Part shown: positions 51,296 through 61,807 of the stretch, piece by piece
Numbering within the stretch: position 1 is the first letter of the stretch
Layout of the letters: every line of letters starts with the position of its first letter
Source: Bacteroidota bacterium
GTDB lineage: Bacteria; Bacteroidota; Bacteroidia; 2-12-FULL-35-15
DNA: 64,000 nucleotides
Assembly (NCBI GenBank): GCA_947449315.1
Contig: CANFRC010000004.1
Coordinates: 124,001-188,000 of the forward strand
Reading direction: 5' to 3'
The notes under the pieces: model-generated
What the model was told of the DNA's origin: nothing
Database searches by the model: none
Seen by the model: the letters and a program-made list of their open reading frames with translations, nothing else
Made by a program: the position numbers and the translations under genes

Positions 51296-51363
51296 GCTCT
51301 CGAATGCACTAGGGATGACAATCTAAAATATTCGTAATTTTGCCATTCTGGAGTTCTTAGTAA

Positions 51364-51951
51364 ATGCTAAAACAAGGATTATATATCAGTCTTTTCTTAA
51401 TCACACTCATCAGTTTCATTTCCTGCGAGAATGATATTGCGGTTGTTAACTCTGTTACAGGCGAAGCAGAAAAGCGTTTGCCCGATCAATCCAATAAAAA
51501 TGCTGAATTTTTGTACAGTGATTCAGCGATTGTTCGTGCAAAACTGACGACTCCTCAACTCGATCATTATGCAGGTAAAAAACCGTATTTTGAACTTCCA
51601 AAAGGGATGAATGTTATTTTTTATACCATTGAAAAAAAGGAAGAAACAAAATTAACAGCTAATTATGGAATAGGTTATGACAATGGCAACGGGCTTGAAA
51701 AAATGGAAGCAAAAGGAGATGTTATTGTTATCAATGTAAAAGGAGAAAAATTAAATACAGAGCACTTGACATGGAATGCGATTACAAAAAAAATATATAC
51801 CGATGATTTTGTGAAGATCACTACCAAAGATCAGGTTATCTGGGGAGATGGTATGGAAGCCGATCAGGATTTTTCGGATTATCAGATAAAAAATGTAAAG
51901 GGAGAGATTTATACAAAAGACTCTGTTGACACGGACAAAAAAAGTAAATAA
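51364..51951 (+). CDS. lptC: LptC-like LPS export periplasmic protein
   Basis: Lipobox-like FISCEN; YSDSAIVRAKLTTPQLDHY, MEAKGDVIVINVKGEKLNTEHLTWN. Confidence 0.85.
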   Translation: MLKQGLYISLFLITLISFISCENDIAVVNSVTGEAEKRLPDQSNKNAEFLYSDSAIVRAKLTTPQLDHYAGKKPYFELPKGMNVIFYTIEKKEETKLTANYGIGYDNGNGLEKMEAKGDVIVINVKGEKLNTEHLTWNAITKKIYTDDFVKITTKDQVIWGDGMEADQDFSDYQIKNVKGEIYTKDSVDTDKKSK

Positions 51952-52009
51952 TTCAAAACAAATCTGGAAGTTGATCCCAGAACTGTTTTATTAAAAATAA
52001 AATTTCGCT

Positions 52010-52222
52010 ATGAATAAAATGTTTAGAATACTTGAGATATTCTGGTTGGTACTTGGATTTATCGGTGTTATTATGTGTGCTGTTTCAATTGTAACAAAAG
52101 ATAGTAAAGGCGCGATATATTTTTTGGTAGTAACTTTTGCCAGCGGTTTGATGTATGCTGTGCGCAAGCGCCAACGAACTAAATACGAAACTGCTGAAAA
52201 AAATAGAGAACAAAAAAAATAG
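52010..52222 (+). CDS. Hypothetical small membrane protein
   Basis: 70 aa, two TM segments, between lptC-like and CBS-protein genes. Confidence 0.6.
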   Translation: MNKMFRILEIFWLVLGFIGVIMCAVSIVTKDSKGAIYFLVVTFASGLMYAVRKRQRTKYETAEKNREQKK

Positions 52223-52225
52223 GTC

Positions 52226-53488
52226 GTGGAAAGTGTTTCTATCATATTACTTACTTTAGTTGCTTCTGCATTTTTTTCAGGACTAGAGATCGCGTTTATT
52301 ACATCCAATAAATTACGTATTGAATTGGATAATAAACAAGGTAATTTTTCCGCAAAAATTTTGGCTCATTTTACCAAATATCCTTCCCGCTATTTAGGGA
52401 CAATGTTATTAGGAAACAATATCGCACTTGTTATTTTTGGTATCTACATGGATGAAGAATTGAAACCACTGATCGGGAATATCATTTCTTCTAAATTATT
52501 GATATTGCTTATCTCCACGTTTCTTTCAACAATGCTAATTTTAGTAACTGCCGAATTCTTGCCTAAGAATATTTTCAGGATCAATCCCAATAAAACACTA
52601 ACGCTATTTGCATTTCCTTTGACAATAGTTTATGGAACCTTGTATCCTATTGTTATGATCACGATTGGTTTTTCTGAGTTCATATTGAAAAAGATTTTCC
52701 GTGTTAAAATTGAGAATGAGAACGCTGCATTTACCATGATTGATCTTGACAACTATGTAAGAGAAGGAACTTCCGCTCACGAGAAAAAAGCAGAGATAGA
52801 TCATGAGATTCAGATATTTCAAAATGCATTGGATTTTTCTAGTGTGAAAGCAAGAGAGTGTATGGTTCCTCGCACAGAGATCATCGGTCTGGAAGTAAAT
52901 GAAAGCATCGAAAAATTAAAACAGAAATTTGTTCAAACGCGCCTCTCAAAGATCCTTATCTATTCTGAAAGTATTGATAATATTATAGGGTATGTCTATT
53001 CAAAGGAAATTTTTAAACGTCCGGAAAGTATAAAAAGTATTTTGCTTCCTGTTAGTTTTGTTCCAGAATCGATGGCAGCAAGTGAAGTGTTGACAGTTTT
53101 TATTCAGCAGCATAAAAGTATCGCTGTCGTAGTCGATGAGTTTGGTGGAACCTCTGGTATGTTAACAATGGAAGATGTGATGGAAGAAATTTTTGGAGAA
53201 ATAGAAGATGAACATGATAAGGAGGAAATGACAGAGAAGCAGATTAGTGAAACGGAATTTGTTTTTTCTTCCAGACTTGAAACCGATTATATAAATAATA
53301 GATACCATCTAAAATTACCCATTTTAGATACGATTGAAACCTTAGGAGGATTGATCATGTTTTATCATGAAAGTATCCCTCGTATCAATGAAGAAATACG
53401 AGTAGAAAACTTCATATTTACCATTACAGCCGCAACGCCTACCAGCATAGAACTGGTTAATTTGAAGATTCAAAACGCAAACTATTAG
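52226..53488 (+). CDS. CNNM/hemolysin-C family CBS-domain membrane protein (GldE-like)
   Basis: DUF21 TM region, VKARECMVPRTEIIGLE, FGGTSGMLTMEDVMEEIFGEIEDEHD. Confidence 0.92.
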   Translation: MESVSIILLTLVASAFFSGLEIAFITSNKLRIELDNKQGNFSAKILAHFTKYPSRYLGTMLLGNNIALVIFGIYMDEELKPLIGNIISSKLLILLISTFLSTMLILVTAEFLPKNIFRINPNKTLTLFAFPLTIVYGTLYPIVMITIGFSEFILKKIFRVKIENENAAFTMIDLDNYVREGTSAHEKKAEIDHEIQIFQNALDFSSVKARECMVPRTEIIGLEVNESIEKLKQKFVQTRLSKILIYSESIDNIIGYVYSKEIFKRPESIKSILLPVSFVPESMAASEVLTVFIQQHKSIAVVVDEFGGTSGMLTMEDVMEEIFGEIEDEHDKEEMTEKQISETEFVFSSRLETDYINNRYHLKLPILDTIETLGGLIMFYHESIPRINEEIRVENFIFTITAATPTSIELVNLKIQNANY

Positions 53489-53561
53489 CAATCAGTAGTT
53501 TAGGCTAAAATATTTCGTAAAACCTTTTCCTTAAAAACTTTTAGAATTTCGCTAAGAATCT

Positions 53562-53569
53562 TATATTTG
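53562..53569 (+). promoter_or_regulatory. Putative -7 element (TATATTTG) for ppiD
   Basis: TAnnTTTG in the intergenic region before 53651. Confidence 0.5.
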
Positions 53570-53650
53570 CAACCCTTAATATCTTTTTTCTTGGCTATTG
53601 AAAGCCTAAAAAATATATAAAGTAGAAAATAAAAAAATAAAAAAAACAAT

Positions 53651-55852
53651 ATGAGTATTTTAGAAAGATTACGTAAACGTTCTGGCCTTTTGGTTGCTAT
53701 TGTAGGATTAGCATTGTTGGCATTTGTATTAACCGGTTTGTTTGAAAGAGGCGGCTCTTCATTATTCGGAAGTTCTGATAAGACAATAGGTGAAATTGCT
53801 GGAAAATCAATTGATTTCGTAGCATTCAAACAAAAAGTGGATGAAGCAGAAGATATTCAGAAAAAGAATGGTGGTAAATCTTCTTTAACACCAGAAGAAA
53901 CAGATCAAATTGTTCAACAAGTTTGGAATCAAATGATCAATGAGCAAGTAATGCTAAAAGAATATGACAAATTAGGAATAGCTATTTCTGATGAAGAATT
54001 ATACGACCTAATGGTTGATCATCCTCATCCAACATTAGTTAGATATTTAAGTGACCAACAAACGGGAAAAGTAGCTCCTACCTTTGCAGATCCTCAAACA
54101 GGCCAAATCAGTCCTGCTAAGATCAAAGCATTCACTCAATCTATGACCGATGAGCAAGAAGGGCAATGGGCACAATTAGAAAATGTTGTTCGTCAAACCC
54201 GCATCATTGAAAAATACAATAATCTAATCAAAAAGGGATTGTATGTTTCAACAGCTGCTGCAAAGCGCGAGTACCAAGGTCAAAACACACTTGCTTCTAT
54301 AAAATATATTATGAAGCCTTATAAAACTGTTGCCGACAGTTCTATTAAAGTGACAGATGCTGATTTGAATACATATTACACTGCTCATCAAAATGAATTC
54401 AAACAAGAAGCATCCCGCACATTGGAATATGTAGCGTATGATATTTCGCCTTCTCAGGAAGATATTGATACTTCAAAAGCACAGATGCAAAAGGTGGCGG
54501 ATGAATTCAGAACAAAAAAACCATTCACAGAAGATTCTGCTTTCGTAATTGCGGAATCTGAAACACGCAATTTTGATATGACCTATCATACGAAAGGAAC
54601 TTTGTCTCCTGAAATTGATACAACTATGTTTAAATCAGAAGTAGGAACTGTAGTAGGACCTTATGAAGAAAATGGAACCTTGAAAGTTTCTAAATTGTTA
54701 GCAGAAAAAAATTCAGCCGACTCAGCGAAAGTGCGTCACATCCTAATTGGTTATAAGGGATCAAACGCGGCAGAATCAATTACACGTTCAAAAGAAGAGG
54801 CAAAAACAAAAGCAGACAGTATATTAGCGGCTCTTAAAAAAGGTGGTAAGTTCGCTGATTTTGTAGAAAAGTTTTCTGATGATGGCGGTAAAAAAATGCC
54901 TCCAACCAAAAAAGCAGGCGAGTATTACATGGGTAAAGGCGGAGACTATGGTTGGTTGAATGCAAACAGCGGTTTTGTGGAGCCTTTTAAAAATGCAGGA
55001 CTGGATGGTAAAAAGGGGGATATTGTTATTATTGAATCGCAATTTGGATATCATATTATTGAAATATTAGATTCTAAAGGGTCTCAAAAGAAAGTGCAAG
55101 TGGCAACTATTGAAACCAAAACAGAAGCGAGCAGCAAAACTAAACAAGGCATTTTTACACAAGCGAGTGAATTTTCTGGTAAGAATACAACCAACGAATT
55201 GTTTCAAAAAGCTGTGATCGATAATAAATTAAACAAACGTATTGCAGATAAGATCAAAGAAAGTGATAAAACAATTTCCGGTATAGAGTCGCCAAAATCA
55301 TTGGTGCGTTGGGCATATGATAATGTGAAAGGAACAGTTTCTGAACCTATGGAATATGGTGATAAATATATTGTTGCTGTATTAACTGATGTCAGAGAAA
55401 AGGGTGTTGCTCCTATTGAACAAGTGAAAGAAGAATTAACGGCAAAAGTTGTTCAGGAGAAAAAAGCAGAAATGTTCACGAAAGAAATAACTGCTGCTAT
55501 GGCTGCTGCACCAACTATTGATGCATTAGGCACAAGTTTGCAATTGCAAGTAATGGCCACACAAAATGTAAATTTCAATACAAATCAGATTCCGGGCTCA
55601 GCTGCTGAGCCAAGTGTTATTGGAGCTGTTTCTGTTCAGAAAATGAAGACAATAAGTAAACCAATTACTGGTAAAGAAGGTGTATTTGTTGTGTATGTAG
55701 AAACGGTGAATGAAGCTGCACCATTGAAAGATTACAAAGGACCGCAAAGTGCTCAAATGCAATCTTTGCAACCACGTGTTGATTATGAAGTATACAATGC
55801 ATTAAAAGAAAATGCAAACGTTGTAGAACATTTAACAAAGTTTGGTTATTAA
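53651..55852 (+). CDS. ppiD: Peptidyl-prolyl cis-trans isomerase, PpiD/SurA-like
   Basis: N-terminal TM, SurA_N-like region, parvulin motif KVRHILIGYK...GGDYGWLNANSGFVEPFKNA. Confidence 0.93.
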   Translation: MSILERLRKRSGLLVAIVGLALLAFVLTGLFERGGSSLFGSSDKTIGEIAGKSIDFVAFKQKVDEAEDIQKKNGGKSSLTPEETDQIVQQVWNQMINEQVMLKEYDKLGIAISDEELYDLMVDHPHPTLVRYLSDQQTGKVAPTFADPQTGQISPAKIKAFTQSMTDEQEGQWAQLENVVRQTRIIEKYNNLIKKGLYVSTAAAKREYQGQNTLASIKYIMKPYKTVADSSIKVTDADLNTYYTAHQNEFKQEASRTLEYVAYDISPSQEDIDTSKAQMQKVADEFRTKKPFTEDSAFVIAESETRNFDMTYHTKGTLSPEIDTTMFKSEVGTVVGPYEENGTLKVSKLLAEKNSADSAKVRHILIGYKGSNAAESITRSKEEAKTKADSILAALKKGGKFADFVEKFSDDGGKKMPPTKKAGEYYMGKGGDYGWLNANSGFVEPFKNAGLDGKKGDIVIIESQFGYHIIEILDSKGSQKKVQVATIETKTEASSKTKQGIFTQASEFSGKNTTNELFQKAVIDNKLNKRIADKIKESDKTISGIESPKSLVRWAYDNVKGTVSEPMEYGDKYIVAVLTDVREKGVAPIEQVKEELTAKVVQEKKAEMFTKEITAAMAAAPTIDALGTSLQLQVMATQNVNFNTNQIPGSAAEPSVIGAVSVQKMKTISKPITGKEGVFVVYVETVNEAAPLKDYKGPQSAQMQSLQPRVDYEVYNALKENANVVEHLTKFGY

Positions 55853-55871
55853 ACTTTCTGATAAAAAGTAT

Positions 55872-55904
55872 AAAAAAGGGCTTCAAATTTTTGAAGCCTT
55901 TTTT
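55872..55904 (+). terminator. Intrinsic terminator after ppiD
   Basis: AAAAAAGGGCTTCAA / TTGAAGCCTTTTTT with one bulge. Confidence 0.8.
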
Positions 55905-55924
55905 ATGTCCGATTTTTTAGATTT

Positions 55925-55984
55925 TTAAATAACGCCACTCCACACATACATGCCTGAAGTAAATCCTGCCCCGAAAGTGCTAAG
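55925..55984 (-). pseudogene. Possible remnant of a beta-ketoacyl-ACP synthase III (FabH-like) C-terminus
   Basis: Minus strand reads LSTFGAGFTSGMYVWSGVI*; an upstream stop in the same frame leaves no full ORF. Confidence 0.35.
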
Positions 55985-56050
55985 GAAATAACAAACTTTT
56001 TTAATTTACTTTGCAATGCACCTAACCATTTAGGAATATTGACACTAGCA

Positions 56051-57322
56051 CTATCTCAGGATTTGTAATCTTTTCGAGTCTAGTTTAATAAAAATAAATA
56101 AAAGGATTGTAAACGACCAGAGCGAAGACCCTCCATAACTAAAGAATGGAAATGGAATTCCGATTACGGGTGCTAACCCAATGGTCATTCCGATGTTTAC
56201 TGTTAAGTGGAAGAACAAAACGGAAGATACTCCATAGCCATATATTCTGCTAAATGGAGATCGTTGTCGCTCGGACATAAATACAATTCTTATTATAAGA
56301 AATAGCTGTAAAATAATCACGGCACTACTTCCTAAAAAGCCCCACTCTTCACCTACTGTACAAAAGATGAAATCGGTATCCTGTTCCGGAACAAAATCAT
56401 ATTTTGTTTGAGTGCCTTGCAGATACCCTTTGCCTAAAAACCCTCCCGAACCGATAGCGATCTTTGCCTGATTGACATTGTACCCTTCTTTTTTTAGATT
56501 AACTGTTCCTCTTCCTAGTAAAACATCAATACGTATTTTTTGATGCGCTTCCATGTGTTCATACACATAGCTTGTTCCTTTCACCATGCTGCAGGCCACA
56601 AGCCCGATAGCTGCAATGATAAATAAATTTTTAGCATTGCGTTTAATAAATAAGAGTGCGATGGTACATAACGATGCTATGATAATAAACAAATACATGT
56701 TGTTTATTAGTAATGCAAGAATAAACAATACAATCGCTAAAAACCCTAAAAGCAGGTAATTGACCGATAATCCTTCTCGATATAATGTAAAAATAAATGC
56801 TGCAAATACGATAGCCAAACCTGTTTCATCTTGTAATTTTGCAATGATTAATAATGGTATTCCCAAAAATAATAAAGAGATGATGGTGTTTTTATAATCT
56901 GCAATTTTTATATTTTGATTACTTAAAAATTTCGCTAGCGCAAGATTGGTAGCAAATTTCATAAACTCGGCCGGCTGAATACCAAAGTCGCCAAAGCGGA
57001 ACCAAGAGCGACTTCCTTTTACTTCTCTTCCTAGGAAAGGAACTAATATATTAGCAAGTAGGAAGATTCCAAATATGAAATAGGCAAAAATTGTGTAAAA
57101 ATTTTCATCTATAATCAATATGATAAGCGCCAACACTAAAGCTGTAGCAATCCATATCATTTGCTTCCCATATTTCTGACTTATATCGGTGATGATATGG
57201 TGTTCCTCGTTATATACGGCCGAATATATATTCATCCATCCCATGAGTACAAGTACAAGATAGGTTAATACCGTTATCCAATCGATATTATAAAAAATAC
57301 TATTACTGTTTTGATTTCTCAA
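56051..57322 (-). CDS. rodA: Rod shape-determining protein RodA
   Basis: SEDS family; GSRSWFRFGDFGIQPAEFMK, PEQDTDFIFCTVGEEWGFLG, PFFSYGGSSLW. Confidence 0.96.
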   Translation of the reverse strand: MRNQNSNSIFYNIDWITVLTYLVLVLMGWMNIYSAVYNEEHHIITDISQKYGKQMIWIATALVLALIILIIDENFYTIFAYFIFGIFLLANILVPFLGREVKGSRSWFRFGDFGIQPAEFMKFATNLALAKFLSNQNIKIADYKNTIISLLFLGIPLLIIAKLQDETGLAIVFAAFIFTLYREGLSVNYLLLGFLAIVLFILALLINNMYLFIIIASLCTIALLFIKRNAKNLFIIAAIGLVACSMVKGTSYVYEHMEAHQKIRIDVLLGRGTVNLKKEGYNVNQAKIAIGSGGFLGKGYLQGTQTKYDFVPEQDTDFIFCTVGEEWGFLGSSAVIILQLFLIIRIVFMSERQRSPFSRIYGYGVSSVLFFHLTVNIGMTIGLAPVIGIPFPFFSYGGSSLWSFTILLFIFIKLDSKRLQILR

Positions 57323-59165
57323 TTGGCTTTCCTGCTGTTTTATGTATTAAATCACCTTCTAACATTCTCTTTTCAAGGTCGGGTCTTTTTATTTTTCCTG
57401 TTAAATATTTTTCCATCATCAATGAAGCAATAGGTCCTGCCCAAGATGCACCCCATCCTGCATTTTCAACCAATACAGCAATCGCTATTTTAGGGTTGTT
57501 CTTTGGGGCAAAAGCAACAAATACGGAATGGTCTTTTCCGTGAGGATTTTCCGCGGTTCCCGTTTTCGCACAAAAATCAATTCCTTCAATTTTTAAAAGA
57601 TGTGCCGTTCCGCTTTCAACTACGTTTGTCATTCCCTCAATTACATTGTTGTAAATATTGGTATCGGTAATCATGGTGTAACGTTTCTCCTTAAAGCGAT
57701 CAAGCAACGTGTCTTTTTCATTGTTACCGATTGCTTTAATTATATGTGGCGTGTAATACCATCCTTTGTTAGCGATTATGGAAACAATGGTGGCATTTTG
57801 CAATGGAGTGATTAAAAGTTCGTTTTGTCCTATCCCCAAAGATATTACAGTTGAAGCGCGCCAAGAACCTTTTCCGAAAACCTTGTCGTAGTAGTTGATA
57901 CTTGGAATATTTCCTCTTAATTCATTTGCCAGATCTGAATTTGTTTTTTTTCCTACATTAAAGCTCATTGCAATGTCGCGCCAGTTTTGATAAGCTTTGT
58001 AGGTATCATGATATTTTTTATTTTCTATTATGCTTTTAAACAAATAAGAAAAATAGGAGTTACAGGAGTGTGCGATTGCATCAGATAATGCAAGCGGTGA
58101 AGGGTGCGCTTCGCATTTTGGATGACCTCCAAGAGGAGCGTAACCACGTGAGCAAGGGTATCTTGTTTCAGTGGTAAGAACACCTTCTTGTTGTCCGATG
58201 AGTGCTTCAATTAATTTAAAAGTTGAACCGGGAGGATATGATGCCATGGTTGCTCTGTTGTATAATGGAACACCAATGGTATCCATGTTTAATGCTGCGA
58301 AATTTTTTGCACGTTCGCGTCCAACCAATAAATTAGGGTCATAGGATGGGCTGGAAACAATTGCAAGAATTTCTCCTGTCCGCGGATCGATTGCCACAAC
58401 ACTGCCTATTTTATTTTGCATCAATTGTTCCCCATACAATTGCAAGTCGGCATCAATTGTTGATTTTAATGGTTTACCCGGAACAGCAGCCGTGTCATAA
58501 AGTCCATTCATAAAACTTCCTTTGTCGCGGTTGTTTACATCTACCATCATAATGCGAACTCCTTTTTTTCCTCTTAATGCTTTCTCATAGGTTTTTTCAA
58601 CACCGCTGATGCCAATATAATCACCTTCTCTGTAGTAAGGGTCTTTTTCTGTTATTGCTTTATCTGCTTCACCAATATACCCTAGCATATGAGCTGCAAT
58701 TTTCATCGGGTATTTTCTTAACGTTCTTGATTGAACCCAGAAACCTGGAAAACGATACAGTCGTTCTTGCAGCGAAGCATAATCCCTAGGGGATAATTGC
58801 TTTTCGAAAATGGATTCTTTACGAGGAGAGTTAGGCGCCTGCATGGCTTTTTTCATTTTCTTTAAGAAAAGCTCTTTGTCGATTCCTAGAAGACTACAAA
58901 AGTCCATTGTGTCAATGTTTTTTATATTCTTTGGCAGTACCATTAAGTCATAGGCCGCTTCATTATATACTAGCAATTTATTATTCCTATCATAAATATA
59001 TCCTCTGATCGGATAATCGGTGGTGTTTCTGAAAGCTTGACTACGTGCATCTAATTTGTATGACTCGTCTATAATTTGTATGTAAAATAAACGAGAGATG
59101 TAGGCGAGTCCAACCAATATAAAAACTCCGATGATAATAAATTTCCTGTCGGACAGTTGGTTCAT
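57303..59165 (-). CDS. mrdA: Penicillin-binding protein 2
   Basis: YPPGSTFKLIEALI (SxxK), SCN motif HSCNSYFSYLF, CAKTGTAENPHG (KTG). Confidence 0.96.
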   Translation of the reverse strand: MNQLSDRKFIIIGVFILVGLAYISRLFYIQIIDESYKLDARSQAFRNTTDYPIRGYIYDRNNKLLVYNEAAYDLMVLPKNIKNIDTMDFCSLLGIDKELFLKKMKKAMQAPNSPRKESIFEKQLSPRDYASLQERLYRFPGFWVQSRTLRKYPMKIAAHMLGYIGEADKAITEKDPYYREGDYIGISGVEKTYEKALRGKKGVRIMMVDVNNRDKGSFMNGLYDTAAVPGKPLKSTIDADLQLYGEQLMQNKIGSVVAIDPRTGEILAIVSSPSYDPNLLVGRERAKNFAALNMDTIGVPLYNRATMASYPPGSTFKLIEALIGQQEGVLTTETRYPCSRGYAPLGGHPKCEAHPSPLALSDAIAHSCNSYFSYLFKSIIENKKYHDTYKAYQNWRDIAMSFNVGKKTNSDLANELRGNIPSINYYDKVFGKGSWRASTVISLGIGQNELLITPLQNATIVSIIANKGWYYTPHIIKAIGNNEKDTLLDRFKEKRYTMITDTNIYNNVIEGMTNVVESGTAHLLKIEGIDFCAKTGTAENPHGKDHSVFVAFAPKNNPKIAIAVLVENAGWGASWAGPIASLMMEKYLTGKIKRPDLEKRMLEGDLIHKTAGKPIEKSKQ

Positions 59166-59680
59166 TCTTGTTCTTTTTTGCGATGAAATAGGTATTGACT
59201 AACAACCACTAATAATATGGTGAATATTGAACTAACTATTACTCTGAAGAATGTGGAGAAAAATTCGTGAAAACGAAATACTTCCATATAGAATAAAACC
59301 AGATGGTGAAGCACAATCAATATTCCGGCATAGGAGAGAAACCAGGGTATTCCTAAATATTGGATCGTTGGTTGTGTCCCGAATTCATATCCATCGCGCG
59401 GAGAAAATAATTTTAAAATAGCTGGACGAACATATGCCATTAATACGCAAGCTGCAGCGTGCATTCCCGACGTATCATAAAACATGTCGATTGTAATACC
59501 CAGTAAAAATGAACTAAGTAGTAATAGCCCTTTAGGCGTTTCAAATGGAAGTACAATGATAAATAAAACATACACGAAAGGATTTATAAAGCGTCCTAGC
59601 TCAATATTTTTTATAATGAGCACTTGCACTAAAACCAGTGTCATGAATCGAATAATATTTCTGATGATTTCGTTTAACAC
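59162..59680 (-). CDS. mreD: Rod shape-determining protein MreD
   Basis: Multi-TM protein between mreC and mrdA; LGITIDMFYDTSGMHAAACVLMAYVRP. Confidence 0.88.
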   Translation of the reverse strand: MLNEIIRNIIRFMTLVLVQVLIIKNIELGRFINPFVYVLFIIVLPFETPKGLLLLSSFLLGITIDMFYDTSGMHAAACVLMAYVRPAILKLFSPRDGYEFGTQPTIQYLGIPWFLSYAGILIVLHHLVLFYMEVFRFHEFFSTFFRVIVSSIFTILLVVVSQYLFHRKKEQE

Positions 59681-59686
59681 GTTTTT

Positions 59687-60544
59687 TTATTTTTCAATTT
59701 CAGAATTTTTTTCAAGCATTTCTTGCTCTTCTTTTAACATATTATTTACAATGTATACATACGATAGTTTTTTGAAATCTGTTGATAGTTTTACTTTAAC
59801 TGAATAAAAAGGCTTTAAAGATTCTTTTATATAACTATCGACTGTTCCTATCATCACATTTTCAGGAAAGGTTAAGGAATAGGGGCTTGTAACAATAGTG
59901 TCTCCTTCTATTAATCGGACGTGAGTTGGAATATCGCTAAGTGTTGCAAATGCAAAATCTTCGCCTTCCCATTTCAGCGGACCAAATGAGCCGTCTTTTT
60001 TCAAAATAGAACTAATGGTAGTTTCACTATGCAATAAAGACATTACTGTGCAAAAATTTTCAGATACATCTTTTACTTGTCCAACAACTCCTGTACTTGT
60101 AATAACTGCCATGTTTTTTTTGATTCCTTGTTTTGATCCTTTGTCGAGCGTAAGGAAGTTGTTCCGTCTGTTGGTGGAGTTGTTCACAACCTTAGCACTT
60201 GTGTAGGTGTATTTTTGGCGGTAAATTGTTTTTTTTATTGGATCCTGAAATTGCGTTTTTTCTGAATCGAGATCATCCGTTATCGTAGAAATTGATTCTG
60301 GCAGATGTGCGCGCAGTTCAGCATTCTCTTTTACTAATTGCTCATTGGTATTCCGTAAATTAAAATATTCAGAAATGTTAGCGGACTCTTTCATCATATT
60401 TGCTGAAAGCGTATTTGAAGAGTTGACAAAACTGGCGCGTTGAAAATTATTGTTTTGTACTACTAAATAAAAACAAAATGTTTCTAATAATAGGAATAGA
60501 AAGGAAAAATAATGTCTCCAAATAAATGTAACAAGATTACGCAT
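59687..60544 (-). CDS. mreC: Rod shape-determining protein MreC
   Basis: N-terminal TM, coiled coil, NFLTLDKGSKQGIKKNMAVITSTGVVGQVKDVSENFCTVMSLL. Confidence 0.95.
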   Translation of the reverse strand: MRNLVTFIWRHYFSFLFLLLETFCFYLVVQNNNFQRASFVNSSNTLSANMMKESANISEYFNLRNTNEQLVKENAELRAHLPESISTITDDLDSEKTQFQDPIKKTIYRQKYTYTSAKVVNNSTNRRNNFLTLDKGSKQGIKKNMAVITSTGVVGQVKDVSENFCTVMSLLHSETTISSILKKDGSFGPLKWEGEDFAFATLSDIPTHVRLIEGDTIVTSPYSLTFPENVMIGTVDSYIKESLKPFYSVKVKLSTDFKKLSYVYIVNNMLKEEQEMLEKNSEIEK

Positions 60545-60626
60545 CTTTTGAATTTCAAAATTTGAAAGCTTGAATTGCTATGAGAGGCATTGTCAAACTT
60601 TCAAAATAAATAAGTATCAAATTAAT

Positions 60627-61649
60627 TTATTTCATTAGGAAAGGGAACTTCGTTACGTTCTTTAATGCGATACCAGTTCCGCGTGCAACAGCTCTCAATG
60701 GATCTTCAGCAATGTGAACCGGTAATTTTGTTTTCAATGAAATTCGTTTATCTAATCCGCGTAACATGGAACCGCCACCTGCTAAGTATATTCCTGTTCT
60801 GAAAATATCAGCAGAAAGTTCAGGAGGTGTCATCTCTAAAGCATTCAGAATAGCCTCTTCTACTTTTGAGATTGATTTATCCAGTGCATGCGCAATTTCG
60901 ACATAAGAAACATAAATTTCTTTTGGAATTCCAGTCATAAGATCTCGTCCATGAACAGCATAATCTGGTGGAGGATTATCAATTTCGGTCATTGCAGCAC
61001 CCACTTCAATTTTAACACGTTCTGCTGAGCGCTCACCAATTAAAATGTTGTGCTGTCTGCGCATATATTCTTCAATGTTAGAAGTGAATTCATCTCCTGC
61101 AATACGAATCGACTTGTCACAAACAATTCCGCCTAATGCAATCACGGCAATCTCACTGGTTCCACCACCTATATCGATGATCATATTCCCCATAGGTTCT
61201 TCCACATCAATTCCAATTCCAATAGCAGCAGCCATCGGTTCGTGTATAAGAAAAACTTCTTTCCCGCCTGCATGTTCTGCACTATCGCGAACGGCACGTT
61301 TTTCTACCTCTGTAATACCTGAAGGGATACAGATTACCATTTTTAATGATGGTTGAAACAGTCTTTTTCCTGGATTGATCATTTTGATCATTCCTCGAAT
61401 CATATGTTCGGCAGCATGGAAATCCGCAATCACACCATCTTTTAGAGGACGTATTGTTTTTATATTTTCATGTGTTTTTCCATGCATTTGCATCGCTTGT
61501 TTTCCGACAGCAATTACTCTTCCTGTCATTCGGTCAACTGCAACAATAGAAGGCTCGTCTACTACAACTTTGTCATTGTGAATGATCAGTGTGTTTGCCG
61601 TTCCTAAGTCAATTGCAATTTCTTGTGTTAAAAAGTTAAATAAACCCAT
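60627..61649 (-). CDS. mreB: Rod shape-determining protein MreB
   Basis: IAIDLGTANTLI, IDIGGGTSEIAVIALGG, AVARGTGIAL. Confidence 0.98.
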   Translation of the reverse strand: MGLFNFLTQEIAIDLGTANTLIIHNDKVVVDEPSIVAVDRMTGRVIAVGKQAMQMHGKTHENIKTIRPLKDGVIADFHAAEHMIRGMIKMINPGKRLFQPSLKMVICIPSGITEVEKRAVRDSAEHAGGKEVFLIHEPMAAAIGIGIDVEEPMGNMIIDIGGGTSEIAVIALGGIVCDKSIRIAGDEFTSNIEEYMRRQHNILIGERSAERVKIEVGAAMTEIDNPPPDYAVHGRDLMTGIPKEIYVSYVEIAHALDKSISKVEEAILNALEMTPPELSADIFRTGIYLAGGGSMLRGLDKRISLKTKLPVHIAEDPLRAVARGTGIALKNVTKFPFLMK

Positions 61650-61688
61650 AGTCCAATTATATTATTATTTTGTTCGAAAATTTGAAAC

Positions 61689-61710
61689 CCTGTCTACCCA
61701 AAGGCAGGCT
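61689..61710. repeat. Imperfect palindromic repeat related to the 18159 and 32964 elements
   Basis: CCTGTCTACCCAAAGGCAGGCT upstream of mreB. Confidence 0.45.
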
Positions 61711-61807
61711 TGTTGATGATCTATTCAAGTCAGCTATTTTTTCTAAAATTTTATTTCGCTTTATTTTTAATTTTTTAATTTTTAACATGTCAAATTTTCC
61801 AAAATGA

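Noticed and set aside
53500-53829. 109-aa minus-strand ORF at the start of ppiD
   Set aside because: Antisense to the ppiD N-terminus and its promoter region, low complexity, no domain.
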